Below, piece by piece: positions 14,588 to 14,785 of a DNA stretch of 14,785 nucleotides. The stretch is taken from the NCBI GenBank assembly GCA_900769465.1, contig CAAGGT010000208.1:1-14785 (forward strand), written 5' to 3'. The DNA is from Bacteroidaceae bacterium. Its GTDB lineage: Bacteria > Bacteroidota > Bacteroidia > Bacteroidales > Bacteroidaceae. A model generated the notes under the pieces. The model did not search any database. It saw only the letters and a program-made list of their open reading frames with translations, and was not told the origin of the DNA. The first letter of the stretch is position 1; the number at the start of each line of letters is the position of its first letter. Position numbers and translations under genes: made by a program.

Positions 14588-14785
14588 GCCGAGGAAGTAG
14601 GCTGTTTGTGTATAGTGAATATCGAGCTGGGAGCAAACGGAATGTGTGATCCGCCAGACGGTAGCAGGCATGCAAATCTAACCAGACAGTACGAGCCCCC
14701 GGCAATTTTTGTGCAATATGCACAACCAGTGCAACAACACATGCCGGTACAACAATATTATATATACAATTGTAACAAAGCGGTG
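14588..14785 (+). ncRNA. Candidate packaging RNA (pRNA) running into the right terminal repeat
   Basis: Between the ATPase stop and the repeat are about 105 bases with no frame of note, behind a strong promoter. Paired by hand, UGCCG (14587-14591) meets CGGCA (14700-14704), GUA (14597-14599) meets UAC (14690-14692), and CUGUUUG (14602-14608) meets CAGACAG (14683-14689, one G-U). This closes a long helix around inner hairpins such as CGGA/UCCG near 14639-14654. phi29 pRNA (174-base transcript) likewise has paired ends around a multi-branch core. CUGUUUG could instead pair with CAAACGG (14634-14640). The transcript should end at the repeat's hairpin, just beyond this contig, at roughly 220 bases. 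Identity as pRNA is inference. Confidence 0.5.
14686..14785. repeat. Right inverted terminal repeat (probably truncated)
   Basis: Exact reverse complement of 170-269 over 100 bases. The match stops inward at 14686 (base 269 of the left copy) and outward at the contig end, so the true repeat is likely longer; if the left end at 37 is real, about 133 bases are missing here, including the terminator hairpin. An assembly ending about one k-mer into a repeat would look like this. Confidence 0.93.

Noticed and set aside
1..14785. tRNA genes, integrase, lysogeny or anti-CRISPR genes
   Set aside because: No cloverleaf-like sequence, recombinase motif or recognisable repressor was seen; the intergenic gaps are too short for most of these.

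Overview
The window reads as one nearly complete genome of a small, linear, podovirus-type phage of a Gram-positive host, probably a gut Firmicute or Clostridium relative. It carries a phi29-type (Picovirinae/Salasmaviridae-like) virion module. In phi29 order, leftward, are a scaffold candidate, the major capsid protein, a tail knob with a glycine/alanine-rich membrane loop, the connector and the lower collar. On the right arm sits a gp16-like packaging ATPase. Strong AGGAG-type ribosome binding sites, a GH25 lysin with a CW_7-like wall-binding repeat and a BhlA/UviB-like holin point to the host type. Bases 1-36 are Illumina adapter, not biology.

Layout. Two outward-facing transcription units diverge from a back-to-back promoter pair at about 9527-9585. 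The leftward unit starts with an early block: an unknown 169-aa protein, an SF1 helicase split over two overlapping genes, and an unknown 318-aa protein. A second strong leftward promoter (6899-6927) overlaps a palindrome related to a terminal-repeat sequence. It drives small genes, a holin, the scaffold candidate and the capsid and tail genes down to 269. Intrinsic terminators lie after the small-gene block (6278-6316) and between the capsid and tail-knob genes (4161-4195). The rightward unit holds a methyltransferase-like protein, the GH25 lysin, a collagen-like fibre protein, a second fibre or appendage candidate and the packaging ATPase.

Ends. Bases 170-269 are repeated exactly, inverted, at 14686-14785. 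These inverted terminal repeats match the plan of protein-primed phages. The left copy runs on to base 37, so the right copy is probably cut short by assembly. The repeat encodes an outward-facing terminator-like hairpin and several TTGCACAA motifs.

The most interesting points are these. (1) There is room for no B-family DNA polymerase, although the ends and the virion genes look phi29-like. (2) A perfect sigma-A-type promoter (TTGCAC, 17 bases, TATAAT) overlaps the ATPase stop codon and faces a gene-free stretch with long-range pairing; this is a candidate packaging RNA (pRNA). (3) A shared TTGCACAA/palindromic motif links the terminal repeats with the internal promoters, suggesting one phage regulator. 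(4) The SF1 helicase is split between motif III and motifs IV-VI by a four-base ATGA overlap.

Protein families were assigned by reading motifs and gene order; no database search or computed folding was available.
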